Assembly (NCBI GenBank): GCA_036768485.1
Contig: JAVLUZ010000141.1
Location: 6,027,349-6,091,348, forward strand
DNA: 64,000 nt
From: Mermis nigrescens
Lineage: Eukaryota; Nematoda; Enoplea; Mermithida; Mermithidae
Direction of reading: 5' to 3'
Shown here: in pieces, positions 1 through 10,405 of the stretch
Layout: every line of letters begins with the position of its first letter
Numbering within the stretch: position 1 is the stretch's first letter
Notes under the pieces: model-generated
Databases searched by the model: none
The model's input: the letters and a program-made list of their open reading frames with translations, nothing else
Told to the model about the DNA's origin: nothing
Position numbers and translations under genes: made by a program

Positions 1-240
1 AGAAGGTCGGGCTTTACTACTAACGCGCTTGATATTGAGCATGATAATAAGGGTAATTTTATCAGGAGAGATGCCTTCAAAACCAGTCATTGTTTCTTTG
101 TTTCGACCTGACGCCTGATGTGGACAACAGTGGGCATAGGGATCTACCGATTCCAGAGTAGAAATTATTATATATGCCGAATTTGAAAATTTAATAATTA
201 TTGATAAAATCCACAACACTTTTCATGATTTTACCACTTA
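1..240 (+). pseudogene. Maverick capsid-like gene, 3' fragment
   Basis: The translation of this stretch matches the C-terminal part of the capsid-like gene at 33866-35019. Both share the blocks DNKGN, SHCFF/SQCFF and a Y-A-(E)-F-x-N-L ending. The frame shifts near base 110. The gene ends about base 240, four bases before the protease start, the same order as in the second Maverick. Here the codon before FENL is a sense Glu codon, where the other copy has a stop. The 5' part lies outside the window. By homology it is a virion shell protein of a Maverick/Polinton (adintovirus-like) element. The capsid identification rests on resemblance to the F54H12.2-like family often found in these elements. 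Confidence 0.75.
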
Positions 241-243
241 GAA

Positions 244-627
244 ATGAACACACTTGAAATACTGCTCAATTTTGAAGCAGTTCCTGTTGTTAAGAAAATT
301 TTGCTGGGCGTCTACTCTATTGATCGCCTTCCGCCTATACCCCATTACCCTGCTGCAGTAATAGCCAATTTGGGTTTCAGCAATGAACCAGGTTCACACC
401 GGGTGGCCATGTTCTTTATTTGTAGATCGAATTGTGATTTTTTTGACAGTTATGGTCAAAAATCGTTTTAGTTTAAAGAACATATTAAGAAAAATGCAAC
501 ATTGTACACGTACAATAATATGAGGGTTCAGGGTCTTCTCTCTACATCATGGTGCATAGACTTAACGACTCTTTTAAATGAAACCCTTTTGCTCGAAAAT
601 GCAGAAAATAGATGCACATATGGCCAC
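244..627 (+). pseudogene. Maverick adenain-like cysteine protease
   Basis: The ATG at 244 opens a frame with a GSHRVAMFFI block (His region) and FFDSYG (acidic region), the pattern of adenovirus-type virion-maturation proteases carried by Mavericks. A stop at 469-471 interrupts it. The same frame continues as LYTYNN and a Ser-rich Cys block, giving a usual length of about 125 codons. The gene follows the capsid tail and precedes the conserved protein at 676, as in the better-preserved element near 33.3-33.8 kb. With the internal stop the enzyme cannot be made whole, so this is called a relic. The fold assignment is confident and activity is not expected. Confidence 0.75.
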
Positions 628-637
628 GCTCAAAATC

Positions 638-645
638 TATAAATA
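638..645 (+). promoter_or_regulatory. TATAAATA box upstream of Maverick gene
   Basis: A perfect TATAAATA lies 31 nt upstream of the ATG at 676. This spacing and orientation fit a core promoter. Similar boxes precede several genes of the second Maverick. The promoter role is inferred from position only. Confidence 0.4.
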
Positions 646-675
646 CTTTGAGAAAATGTGAAAAAACAAACAAAC

Positions 676-1399
676 ATGGATTCTAAACAGTTATACATGA
701 CGCTTCCGATCAATTCTCAAGAATCAAATACCGCATCTACTTTCATTACAGAAATGCCTAGACACATAGTGCTGAATGGTGATTGGGAAGTAGGGCTAGC
801 CAAAATAATCTATGCAAACACCTGGAATAATATATCCGAGGATCAGAACATGATTTAATATTATGATTTTAAAAATAATGTCAGAATAAAAATGCTTATC
901 CTTGCGCCAGGTACTTGAATATACACGATCTTGTGAAAATAATCACTGAGGAATAAAAATGGTCAGCACAAATGAAAAATTTGACTATACACAACATATA
1001 AGCCTACAATATGATGATAATAAAAAATGCTGTCATCTTAAACTCAACACTGAACGTATTCAGAGCCTTAAATTAATCAAACATTTAATGTAAATGCTTG
1101 GATTTTTGAAGACCAACTCTCTAGCATAAATTATAAGGTAGCGCAAGAACGGACAATAGCTGCCCATAATTGTCGAATCTCTAATTGTTGGTAATGTTTT
1201 TGCCCCGCTTCTGCAGGTGATAAATATTGAATGAACCTATATGGATATAATAAATCACTCCTATATTAGTCCACACCATATACCAGTGCTCAAAAAATCC
1301 TCTAATACTATTGACATCAACATCAAAACCAACTAGGACATGCTGGTTCCATTTGAGTTTGGCAAAACTATCATTAAATTGCATTTCAAGCGTATTTAG
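676..1399 (+). pseudogene. Maverick conserved protein, degenerate
   Basis: It begins with a methionine-initiated block (MDSKQLYMTLPINS) and then LNGDWEVGLAKI. Both closely parallel the start of the gene at 32611-33351 (MDQFYVTLPSN, GDWECGL). The far end, VFAPLLQVINIE and KTIIKLHFK before the stop at 1397-1399, matches the end of that gene. Stops and frameshifts lie in between, for example after NMI at 856-858. The family is common in Maverick elements next to the protease and capsid. Its exact virion role is not established here; a minor capsid role is possible. A TATA-like box sits 31 nt upstream. Confidence 0.65.
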
Positions 1400-2286
1400 C
1401 ATATTTAAGCCCATGTGGCAGTGGTAGCAAGAGCGAGCCATTGCTTCATTTTAGGGGGACTCCCTCCTTCCGCTGAGGACCCACAGGCAGCAAGAGTGGA
1501 CCAGGAAGTCATATACAGTATAGGTTTAGTTTACACTCACAATTACTTAACACTTAGTTTACATTTAGTCTTAGGTTAATCCTAGTTCAATCTTAAGCCT
1601 AAGCTGGCACTTTGCCATACCTTCCACTCTTCAACTATGTCCTATCCTTTACCATTGTCTATCCTTAATCATTGTATATCCTTAACCAAGGTATATCCTT
1701 AACCATTGCCTATCCTTAATCATTGCGCCCTGACCACTATCCCAGGGTGCAAGACTCACCACACGTGGGCGTAGGGGGAGGGTGGCTTTGGAAGGGGGTA
1801 TGCACTCCCCAGAAGTTGAAATATCTCCCTCAGAAATCAAAATAACCCACTCCCCCGAATTCTATTTTTGAAATTTTTTTTTGCTTTTTAGTGATTTTTC
1901 GATGCCATATAGCGTTAGCCTATCTTATAACATTGTATATCCTTAAGAATGGCTATGCTTAAGCACTGCTCATCTTATAACGTTGCCATCTGGGGGGCCA
2001 CGCATAACTACTCAACCATATGGCTATCTGTTGCTGAAAACTTATAAATATGACTTCCTGGTCCTTGCTCAGACTCATTATGCAACTAAACTCGATCACA
2101 AAAGGAGCGAGTATATATAAAAGTGACTTCCTGGTCCTTCGAATTCCTGGTCCTTCGCAACTTCCTGGTCCTTTGTCACTTCCTGGTCCTTCAGAAAATG
2201 GTACCATTATGTAGAAAACATAGGACGACTTTTTCATACATTATAACACAGCAGTACCACCGTAATGCGGGGGTCTCTATACTACT
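1400..2286. repeat. Gene-free stretch with short tandem repeats
   Basis: No gene is seen between the two convergent pseudogenes. Visible structure includes imperfect repeats of a TATCCTTAACCATTG-like unit at about 1630-1735 and again at 1915-1960. A diverged relative of a dispersed repeat lies at about 1765-1900 (compare 7200-7460). Several copies of CTTCCTGGTCCTT occur at about 2120-2195. TTATAAC motifs flank these blocks. Confidence 0.55.
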
Positions 2287-5200
2287 GTAGACATAACCTG
2301 TGTTCAGCAATCATAGCAAGTTCTGGATTTTCATCCCCTTCTTGCCGATGCTTTGTGACTGTATTTCAGAATTTCTCAAATGGTCTTGCCCTATCATACC
2401 CTATTACTTCATGTACTCTGTCTAATGTAAGGCCACAATACACTAGAAATCTTATCATTTCAGTGGATATCACAATATTTTTTTCCAAAATAACTACTTA
2501 TCAAATTTTGGCGTGGCTTCTTCAATAAATCCACTTTTTTTAGCATACTCTTTCATGAGAGGCCTATGTCCTCCTTACTAATTTCAGCATGCTTTATTAT
2601 TGATGGGAAGTCAGCATGTAGATTTTTTAAATGATCAGGGGTTGAAATGTCTACTTTTGCAACGCCAAAGACTCGCCCATCAAGACTTGCTTGTGTCATT
2701 TCATTCAAACTAATCCAGCTTTTAGAATAGAAGTGTCTTAGCGTTTGTGTTCTTAGAAAATCATTATGCAGCTCAAGCCATTGGCACTCCCATATAGTTA
2801 TGAGATTGTATCCTAAGTACTTTATGTATGCTTCCTTCTCCTTAATCCAATTTTTAGCCTGCTCTGGATCAATGTCTTTGCTGTGTGTGCCTGCCAAGCA
2901 ATTGTGGTCATGACAGAAACAGCCATATAACTCACAGGCTGTATTTATTTCAGCACAAAAGTTATCAACAGGTAAGCTTTTAGGTCCTATTAGATTGTCT
3001 TTGCCATTTCCTTCATGCTGTATGGGATAGCTTATTTTTGGCTTTCATAATCGAAATATTCAAGTGAAACTGGCTTAGCAGAGGAAATTTTATGAAATTT
3101 ATTATTTTTCTCGGGAACTCAGTGATCAAAGTATCCTGTTGGCATAACCATGTTGTGCGCCCATAAGTATAGGACTATTGAAATTGAGTCCTATTATGCT
3201 TTTCACTGATTTGCTAGGGTTATAACGAATATAGGTCTTATCTTTCATCGCAAGTCGGGTCATGACCATAAAAAAGGTCTCCTCTCATGCTGGATTTCAG
3301 CATATAGTATAAGTCCGTTGAATAGGATGCAAAGAGTGCAAATTACATTTCTGGAATGTTCTCGAAAAGGTAACGCTTAGTGATTCCTGGTAGTAACATT
3401 GCCTCCCTAAAAATATCGATCTTGAATCTGTCCGAGCACAGCAGAGCCATTGTTGTACAAGCTTCTAAAAATTGAACAATATCTCTGAGATTATAAAATT
3501 CAAGGTAGTCCTTCAGAGTCCTCATATTCAACTGTTTCCAGTAAATTTGACACTTATACATTCTTCTCTTAAAGTGCTGTGAAATGCTTCAGGAGGAGGC
3601 ACTTTAATTTCAGATAATTTATCAAAAGAATCTGAGTATTCATATGGAAATTTTGCTTCTCTGAGGCTTGCCTTATATGCTTTCATAAATACATCTAAGC
3701 TGAAAGCCTGGAGCTACATCGGTACTAATATATAGGAGTTTAAAAAGATTAGTAGATAGGCAACATGTTGAGTCATTTCTCAGAATAGCTTTTGGCCATA
3801 TATTGTTTTGAGAATCCTTACGCACTTGCTGTATGATAGCTGGAAACAAGTTACGTTTTATCAAATTCACATCATATTTGCCTGAGTTGAAGCCTAGACA
3901 AGTCAGCTGAGTGCAGTACCTGTATTGCTTTTCTTAGCTTTTGCCGCTTATTTATGAACCCTTTTTCTCTCCTTACATCGCTCTCTTTGTGTTCCTTAAT
4001 GCATGCTTCCTGCCTTTCAATTTTCATATTAATCTGATTGAGGATATTTTGAAAATACGGTAAAAGTAGAGCACTTTGTGCTTGATGGATTCTCTCAAGA
4101 TGCTGCAGTAATTGTAAGACTAACTGATCAGGCTCTTCATTGATGAAGCATGTTGGCAGAAATCCTGGCACATTTGCATTGCACTGCACATGAAATTGGT
4201 TGATTCTTCATTATAAACTGCAATTTATCCGAAGCTGTTGATTCTTTTCTTATCAAAAGTGCATCAAAATTGTATACAGCTAAGTAAGGACAAAATTGAT
4301 TTTCTACACGAATGTCGAGGTCACCTGTTCTTTAAAGACAGTTCTCTTCAGTTGGAGGACTCCACTCCACCTGGAAACTTGTGTTTTGTTTCTCCTTGAC
4401 AACAGCATTTCTTTGAATTTTCATTTGAGTATTTGCACTCTTTGAATAATCTGCTGCACATGATACCAGGTATTGCTTTGTATACTGATCGAGATTTATG
4501 ATATAGCTATAATGTGCTCGATCAGAGGCAGTCTTGAAATGTCTAAATAAATAGCATGTGGTATTTCCTAATCGTTTTTTCCAACAAATGACTGTTTGTT
4601 TATCAGCATCAATATGAAAACACTGAATATCTACTTTGAACCATTTTTATATCTTTTCCAAATCTGTGTATTGAACTCCTTTAAAATTTTTAGTGTTTAC
4701 TTGGGTATTTTTCTTTTGACATTACTGTACAAAAAGCTTGTAAATTGTGTCAGCTTCAAAATTGCCTAGCAAGACACTGTGCTAAGCAATGGAAAGAGCA
4801 GAGGTTCTCTTTGAACTCGTTTCTACTACTGTCAAAAGTTTATGTGCAATGTATGCCTTTGATTTGTTATTTCTATCTTAATGTCAATATGTGTACATCC
4901 AACAACAAAAATTTTTTGTTGGGTTACAAAAAATTCAACATTTGTTATAGCATGAATTCCCATTTTCCATCTGAGCGGCTAAATTTTTCTTTAATATCGA
5001 TTTATTGAAGCTTACTAGCTAAATCTTTTATATCATTGCTATTCCCGATCAGAATTGGCTTTCCAAGAAAGGTGAAATTGTTTTGGCGTGCATACCAGTA
5101 ATTGCTTACACCAGTTTTGCGATTTTTTAGAATACAACCTAATGCTGGATTCACGCAGAATGTCTCTTTTTCAATATTGAAAATATCACTGAGCATATTT

Positions 5201-5625
5201 AAATAATTGCCGGTTTCTTAACAATAATAATAGGCATGATCTAGCACATCATTTATGCATTAAGTTGTGCGAATTAAATGCCAGTATCTCCTGACTTCCT
5301 CCCTAACATTGTCAGGGTAGTCGGGTGCTCAGCTGCTCCTAATTCGGGTCATGAGTTAGCTGTCACTAGTAAGCATGCTTTCATATGAGTATCTTATGGA
5401 AAAGATATGATGGTTACAATACATGCGCTTATTTTCTGTGTGATTACTCTTATAATGAGCAAGAATATTCCTAGGAAACTTAAAAAGTGATGCACATAAA
5501 GGGCAACAATATCTAGCGCCCACGTGTGCTGTTCCCTCACGTTCATTCAACCTATAAGATCGTGTGAATGTTTTATTGCAAGATATGTATGTAGTGCAGC
5601 TTATGCACTGGTGTAATTCTGACAT
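2287..5625 (-). pseudogene. Zinc-finger family-B DNA polymerase, copy A
   Basis: This is a degenerate copy of the gene also found at 17000-20900 and 27062-30905. The ATG at 5623-5625 opens an N-terminal segment with two C2H2-like fingers (CISC...CNKTF and YCCPLCASLF...H). Further blocks match the other copies: the GCILKNRKTGVSNYW segment, a YL-V-DF-like exonuclease region and MRTLKDYLEFYNLRD. Many stops and shifts interrupt it. The 3' end is lost near 2287, inside palm motif B, so the DTDS motif is missing. The family is the Maverick/viral type of PolB and would copy element DNA. This copy is non-functional. Confidence 0.8.
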
Positions 5626-5639
5626 TTGATGATATTTTT

Positions 5640-5830
5640 TGAAGAAAATGTTTATTTATAGACTCTGATGTTTGATTGTATAACAATTTTTAACCAAACA
5701 TCCTGATATTTATAGAGTTTGAATCTAGTTGGATAACAATTTTTAACCGAAAATTTCTGATATTCATAGACTTAGTCAGTGACAATTTTTATGGAAAATT
5801 TATATTATTTATAGACTTTAGAGGGGTCCG
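5640..5830 (-). repeat. Tandem TATA-containing repeat upstream of PolB copy A
   Basis: Three to four imperfect units of about 60 bp each contain a TATTTATAG-type core (CTATAAATA on the coding strand of PolB) followed by TAACAATTTTTAACC. Related arrays lie in the same position and orientation upstream of PolB copies B (16600-16860) and C (31080-31260). Confidence 0.65.
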
Positions 5831-6004
5831 GGCAGGTCAGGCATGCCCAGACCTGTTCAGACACGTTACCTGCTGACTCCAGTGGCCATGATTTTTTTGG
5901 AAAGTGTAAATTAAAACTATCATCTGTAGATGAGTCGTACATTTTGTATACATAACACATGCAACATATACCCACCCTAATCTAAAAATTCTAGCCAAAT
6001 TAGC

Positions 6005-6460
6005 CCTCTAATTCTTGATATATAGTGCTGTATGAGCAAGTGTAAAGTAAATTAGTATACTGTATGCTGCGCGCCTAAATCTCTTCAGAGCATGTCTTGC
6101 CTATATACATTATATCCTGAAAGTTTAAGCCGAATCCACCCTCTAGTTCTTAGAATATAGTGCTATAAGAGAAAGTGTAAAGTAAATTAGTATACTATAG
6201 GCTGCGCGCTTAAATCTCTTCATAGCATGCCTTACCTTTTTACATCATATCCTAAGAATTCCAACAGAATCCGCCCATTGGTTCTTGAATATAGTGCTAT
6301 TATGAGAAAGTGTAAAGTAAATTGGTATACTGTAGGCTGCACGCTGAAATCTCTTCATGGCATGCCTTGCCTATATACATCATATCCTAAAAATTTGAAC
6401 AAAATCCGTCCATTGGTTCTTGAAATATAGTGCTATTTGAGAAAGTGTAAACCAATGCTG
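6005..6460. repeat. Tandem repeat, unit about 134 bp
   Basis: Four occurrences of TATAGTGCT followed by GAGAAAGTGTAAA start near 6022, 6159, 6291 and 6428, giving a period of 132-137 bp. Each unit also carries a GCTGCGCGC-like block, ATCTCTTCA and a TATCCTA block. The copies differ by scattered substitutions. No gene is seen. Confidence 0.85.
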
Positions 6461-7150
6461 GCATAATGGCAATAATTCTTCAAAATTTTTGTAATAGTAT
6501 GCTAATAGGGTATTTATTCTACCCCTAGAATTCCAGCCCGATCCAACTGCTGGTTCTTCAGTTATAGCTATTTCAATTTTTCCCCTGGCTAAATTACCCC
6601 CAGGAACCCTTCCTCATTGAACACCAGGGGTAGCCGAAGTTGGAGCCCCACAAACCACACAGTGGGAATTTCCTCTCCGCTGGCCCTGGTCTGGCGTACC
6701 CTCTATCATGGACACTACCACGATGGTCGCTTTAGTAGACTTCCCCCTGGGAAATGTAGGCCACCACCCTCCGCCTATGATATAACATAGGCTATGTTAT
6801 AGCGTTGCGCCCTAGGGAGACAGGGTTTACAGCAATGCATCTACCTTTAATTCCTTTCATTCGTCATTTTAATCCGCAATAAACAAACCATTTTTCTTTT
6901 TCGCGAGGGTAGCCATAGGCGGACACTCGCCTGGCACCTGCACAAATTCTTGCACCTGTGTGTGCAAAAGATAGGAAAGATTTTCCTATGCTTAACCATT
7001 GTTGCACCTGCAAATTACGATCGCGGGGGTCTCCTTACTTTCCTAATTTTTAAAAATGGGAACTTTCAGCCTTAAAAGACATCGACAACATTGACAAAAA
7101 TCATTGAGCGTTCAAATGAAGAAGAATTATTAATTATGAAGGCAAGAATT
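6461..7150. other. No gene recognised
   Basis: This stretch has CCAGGGGTAGCC-type and CCCCCTGGG blocks and a near-palindromic CATAGGCTATGTTATA at about 6788-6803, followed by GCGCCCTAGGG. The same motif types recur at the ends of other repeats in the window. No coding signal was found. Confidence 0.4.
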
Positions 7151-7184
7151 ATATAGGTACCGATTTGGAACAAACTTAAATAGT

Positions 7185-7465
7185 GGTGGTGGGCACACCT
7201 GGGTGCGGGGTTTGTTGGGTATGCAGCTTCCGAGAAACCACAATACCCCTCCCCCGCCCCTCAAGGAATCGAAATACCCCCAGAATTCAATTTTTGAAAA
7301 TTTTATCGTTTTTTTTCGCAATTTTTTGGTGCCAAGAAATAGTGCTCGATCAGAAACATCAAAAAATGGTATTTTTTCGCCATATCACCATTTTTAAGGC
7401 CATTTTTGACCTTTGAAAAATCTTGCACACCCCTACCCCAAATATTTTCTTGCTGCCCACGTATG
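7185..7465 (+). repeat. Dispersed repeat, copy 1
   Basis: The sequence from GAGAAACCACAATACCCC to TTCTTGCTGCCCACGTA is repeated in the same orientation at 10195-10405. Both share CAGAATTCAATTTTTGAA, TTTTTCGCCATATCACCATTTT and GACCTTT. Small open frames here arise from the repeat and are not supported as genes. Confidence 0.75.
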
Positions 7466-9004
7466 GTGGTGGGTACAGTGGTAAGTGCAATATCTTCATA
7501 AGGGGCGTTAGAGTTAAGGCTGACGCAAAGGAATTATTGTCATTCAGTGAGTTGCATTACAGTCAAAGGAAACTCTCTGCGTTAGAAATTTAGATCACAT
7601 TAATACCTTCCTTCCCAAGAATGAATTGAATGTACTAAAATTTCGCCACTAGGACAAGAATATTTCAAAGACGATATATATGGTCGTTTTTGGCCCCTAA
7701 TTATTGTCTTTCCTAAATTGCTCTGCCCAACAAAATTGCAGCATGTGCGATAGATTTTTAGAAACAAGCTGTTCGTTCTTAAATCAAAAGCCGACAGTTT
7801 CATTTGACTGCACGACAAATGTAGTTGATCTAGTGAGATGACAAATGGTTTTCATAATAGACGCTTGTTTTTGAGTCTAACCAGTCAGGTTGATGTTTCA
7901 ACCTTTACTTATAAATAGCGTTCTCCTTCTACAAAGAGCACCGAAATGGGACGGTTTGGCCAGGCCTTTTTGGCGACGCCGTTTTATCGCCCGCAGTTTT
8001 GGCGCTAGACTATTAATTTCCTTCAAAATTGGCATGAAATTGGCCAGAAACTTACAATGACTTAGTTTTAACACTATTTTAGCAGTGCAACGCAAAACTT
8101 TAGATGCATGGCATGCCATGGCCATAGATGCTCAACATGACTGACCGCTTAATTACAAGCACTTTTGAACATTAACGATTTCCATCCATTTTTTAGCCTT
8201 CATTTCGCGATAATTTACACAGAAAAATTGCCAATTTCTATTCATAGAGGCCAAGACCCCACGCGGCCGTGGGGGAGGGGGGCTGGTGAGATCCCTACAA
8301 ATCCGGCAGACCCTCAGAATTGACTGACTCCATAGCACTTAACATCCATGTCGTTTTCACTATACAATGAATAATTTTGAGGTTTTCGGACTCTACTGAA
8401 AGGACTATAAAGATTCAGAACATGAGACATAGCTCATTAGAAAAAACATTAAATTTTTCAGCTATTTACCGAAGAAGATTTTGAAATATGTCAGAAACTC
8501 ACAGAATAATAGAGATGAAAACACCAAAAGCTACAGTATGACAGCCTTCTTGACGGCCATATTGAAAAACTGTAATTCATTAGTAAATCAGACAAATAGG
8601 ATATCATTCGAACGAACTTTTTTTGAGCTTTCTAAAATGTGCTTAAACATCGAAAGCGCGAGTAAAATGCATACCTTTTGGAGGCAGCCATATTGGAAAA
8701 AAATTGAATTGAAATTGCAGGACGAACTATAAACACGAAAAACACAACAGGGTTAAATTTAGAGCACAAGCATATCTAACTATTTTGCTATTTTCCAAAA
8801 TATGAAACTTAACCTGTATACTGTAGTGACCAAGCAAAGTTTATAGCACGTTTTCGAGCCTAGCATACTGTAGACATAAGCTAGCTATACTTTTTTGCCA
8901 AATAGTTTTATTTTAAAATTTTCCATCTAAAACACTTTATTTTATGAAAATCCGTTCAGTGGTGCTTGAGTTCATCCCAAAAACCCTCACTTCACTGAAA
9001 TGAG
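7466..9004. other. No gene recognised
   Basis: The stretch is AT-rich. Several open frames of 60-85 codons lack family resemblance, splice logic or biased composition. A GC-rich spot near 8255-8285 (CACGCGGCCGTGGGGGAGGGG) stands out but shows no feature. It may be 3' flank or intron of the receptor-like gene at 9005. Confidence 0.4.
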
Positions 9005-9990
9005 TTATTTGATGGTGAGCAGGTTCATCAGCTCTGGCCGACTGTCAAACTGTAGGCATGTTATAACATAAAACATTGACAAATTTTTGAGAAAAGTGAA
9101 TAAATTGTGATCATTTATTGTATTTATTCCCATGACAAATACCTGCGGATCAAAAGTTATACTCATAAATGTACTCAAATTCTCAAATTGTGTGAAAACG
9201 ACGTGCATCGCAAAAACTAATGGATTTAAGCACCTTTGTAAAGCATTTGGCTTTTATACATACCGTTTTTGATTATAGTCAATTTTCTCAATGCAATTTC
9301 TCTGACAGCTAGCGCATCCAAAACCATTTCTTAGTAAGGAGATTTTTCTAAGTGCCACTATTCGATCTATAATCTGAAACAAATACAAAAGGTTTGTGAA
9401 AATTTAAAAAAAAGTTGTGCCAGAAAAGTCAGTAATACACATGCCTAACGTTCCCCGCCTCAGGCTATCGGGCTATCGCCTATCAATACGATTTCCTACG
9501 CATAAAACATTTTAAATAACTAAGCATATTTTGCGGAGGTATGGCATAAATCTATGTATATTAAACTTTATCCAAGATTTGATTATAGAGAGGTCCAAGA
9601 ATTTTTGTGTTATATGTCTAAAACCATAAAGAATGTTGTGCAAAAATAACGAGATTTTTTTAGCATTTCTTGCGAATGCTGTACAGAGAAAAAAAACATT
9701 GAAAAATTCAATTTACCTGAAAATAGCACTCAATTGCATAAGAACAATGCTTAAAAATTCGAGGGCGTAGCTGGCCTTCTGAATTTTGAGGGATGAAAAT
9801 TCTAAAGTCAAATAGCTCAACAAATAGCCACTCAAAAATAATGGTGTTTTTGAGCCTTTGAAAGCGAGATCAACGCACTGAAAAAATCTTAAATATTTAG
9901 CTTGATTTAAATTATATTGAAAAGTGCGTTTAAATCTATCAAAGCGGTCTCTCAGATGAGCTTCAAGAATTTTCACTCTTTTCTTCTGGC
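9005..9990 (-). pseudogene. Gustatory-receptor-like gene, 3' exons
   Basis: Three exon-like blocks lie on this strand. The last exon, 9142 down to 9005, follows a CAG acceptor, is 46 codons long including TAA, and has MFYVITCLQF. This resembles the TY-five hydrophobic-QF signature in the final membrane segment of arthropod gustatory receptors. The middle exon (about 9373-9264) is bounded by TTTCAG and GTATGT and encodes a Cys-containing segment. The upstream exon (about 9990-9717) ends AG/GTAAAT and encodes hydrophobic stretches. The phases of the upstream splice pair do not match, and no N-terminal exons were found. This is therefore probably a fragment or pseudogene. The family call is plausible but not certain. 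Confidence 0.4.
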
Positions 9991-10194
9991 TTACCTTTGT
10001 AAAAAATACATACTCGTACTTCCAAAATTTTGAGGACTAGTCCCCCTTATCCCCCAACAACTACACCGCTGATAAAATCATAGATCGGCGCAGAGCGCGG
10101 AGTAATAAATTAAACATGTCTTACTCGGCATAAGTTTGTAAATCACAAGCCCATGAGAAAGGTTAGAAATATTTTGTCTTAAAAACTTACTTCC
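9991..10194. other. No gene recognised
   Basis: This is the flank between the receptor-like exon and the dispersed repeat. Nothing is seen apart from a possible TTTTTTACAAAG acceptor for the exon below. Confidence 0.3.
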
Positions 10195-10405
10195 CCGTGA
10201 GAAACCACAATACCCCCAATAATCAAAATACCCCACACCCCAGAATTCAATTTTTGAACTTTCATCAAGCCAACGTATAGTGCTCTATGAGAAACGTCGA
10301 AAAATGGTGTTTTTTTCGCCATATCACCATTTTGAGGCCTTTTTTGACCTTTAAAAATTCATGCACATCCCACCCTCCAGAATTTTCTTGCTGCCCACGT
10401 ATGTT
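10195..10405 (+). repeat. Dispersed repeat, copy 2
   Basis: This is the second copy of the repeat at 7185-7465. It is shorter because the central part is deleted. It ends with the same TTCTTGCTGCCCACGTATG. Confidence 0.75.

Noticed and set aside
8153..8338. ORF with a Pro-rich run near 8270
   Set aside because: It is produced by a GC-rich simple stretch (GGGGGAGGGGGGC); no other support.
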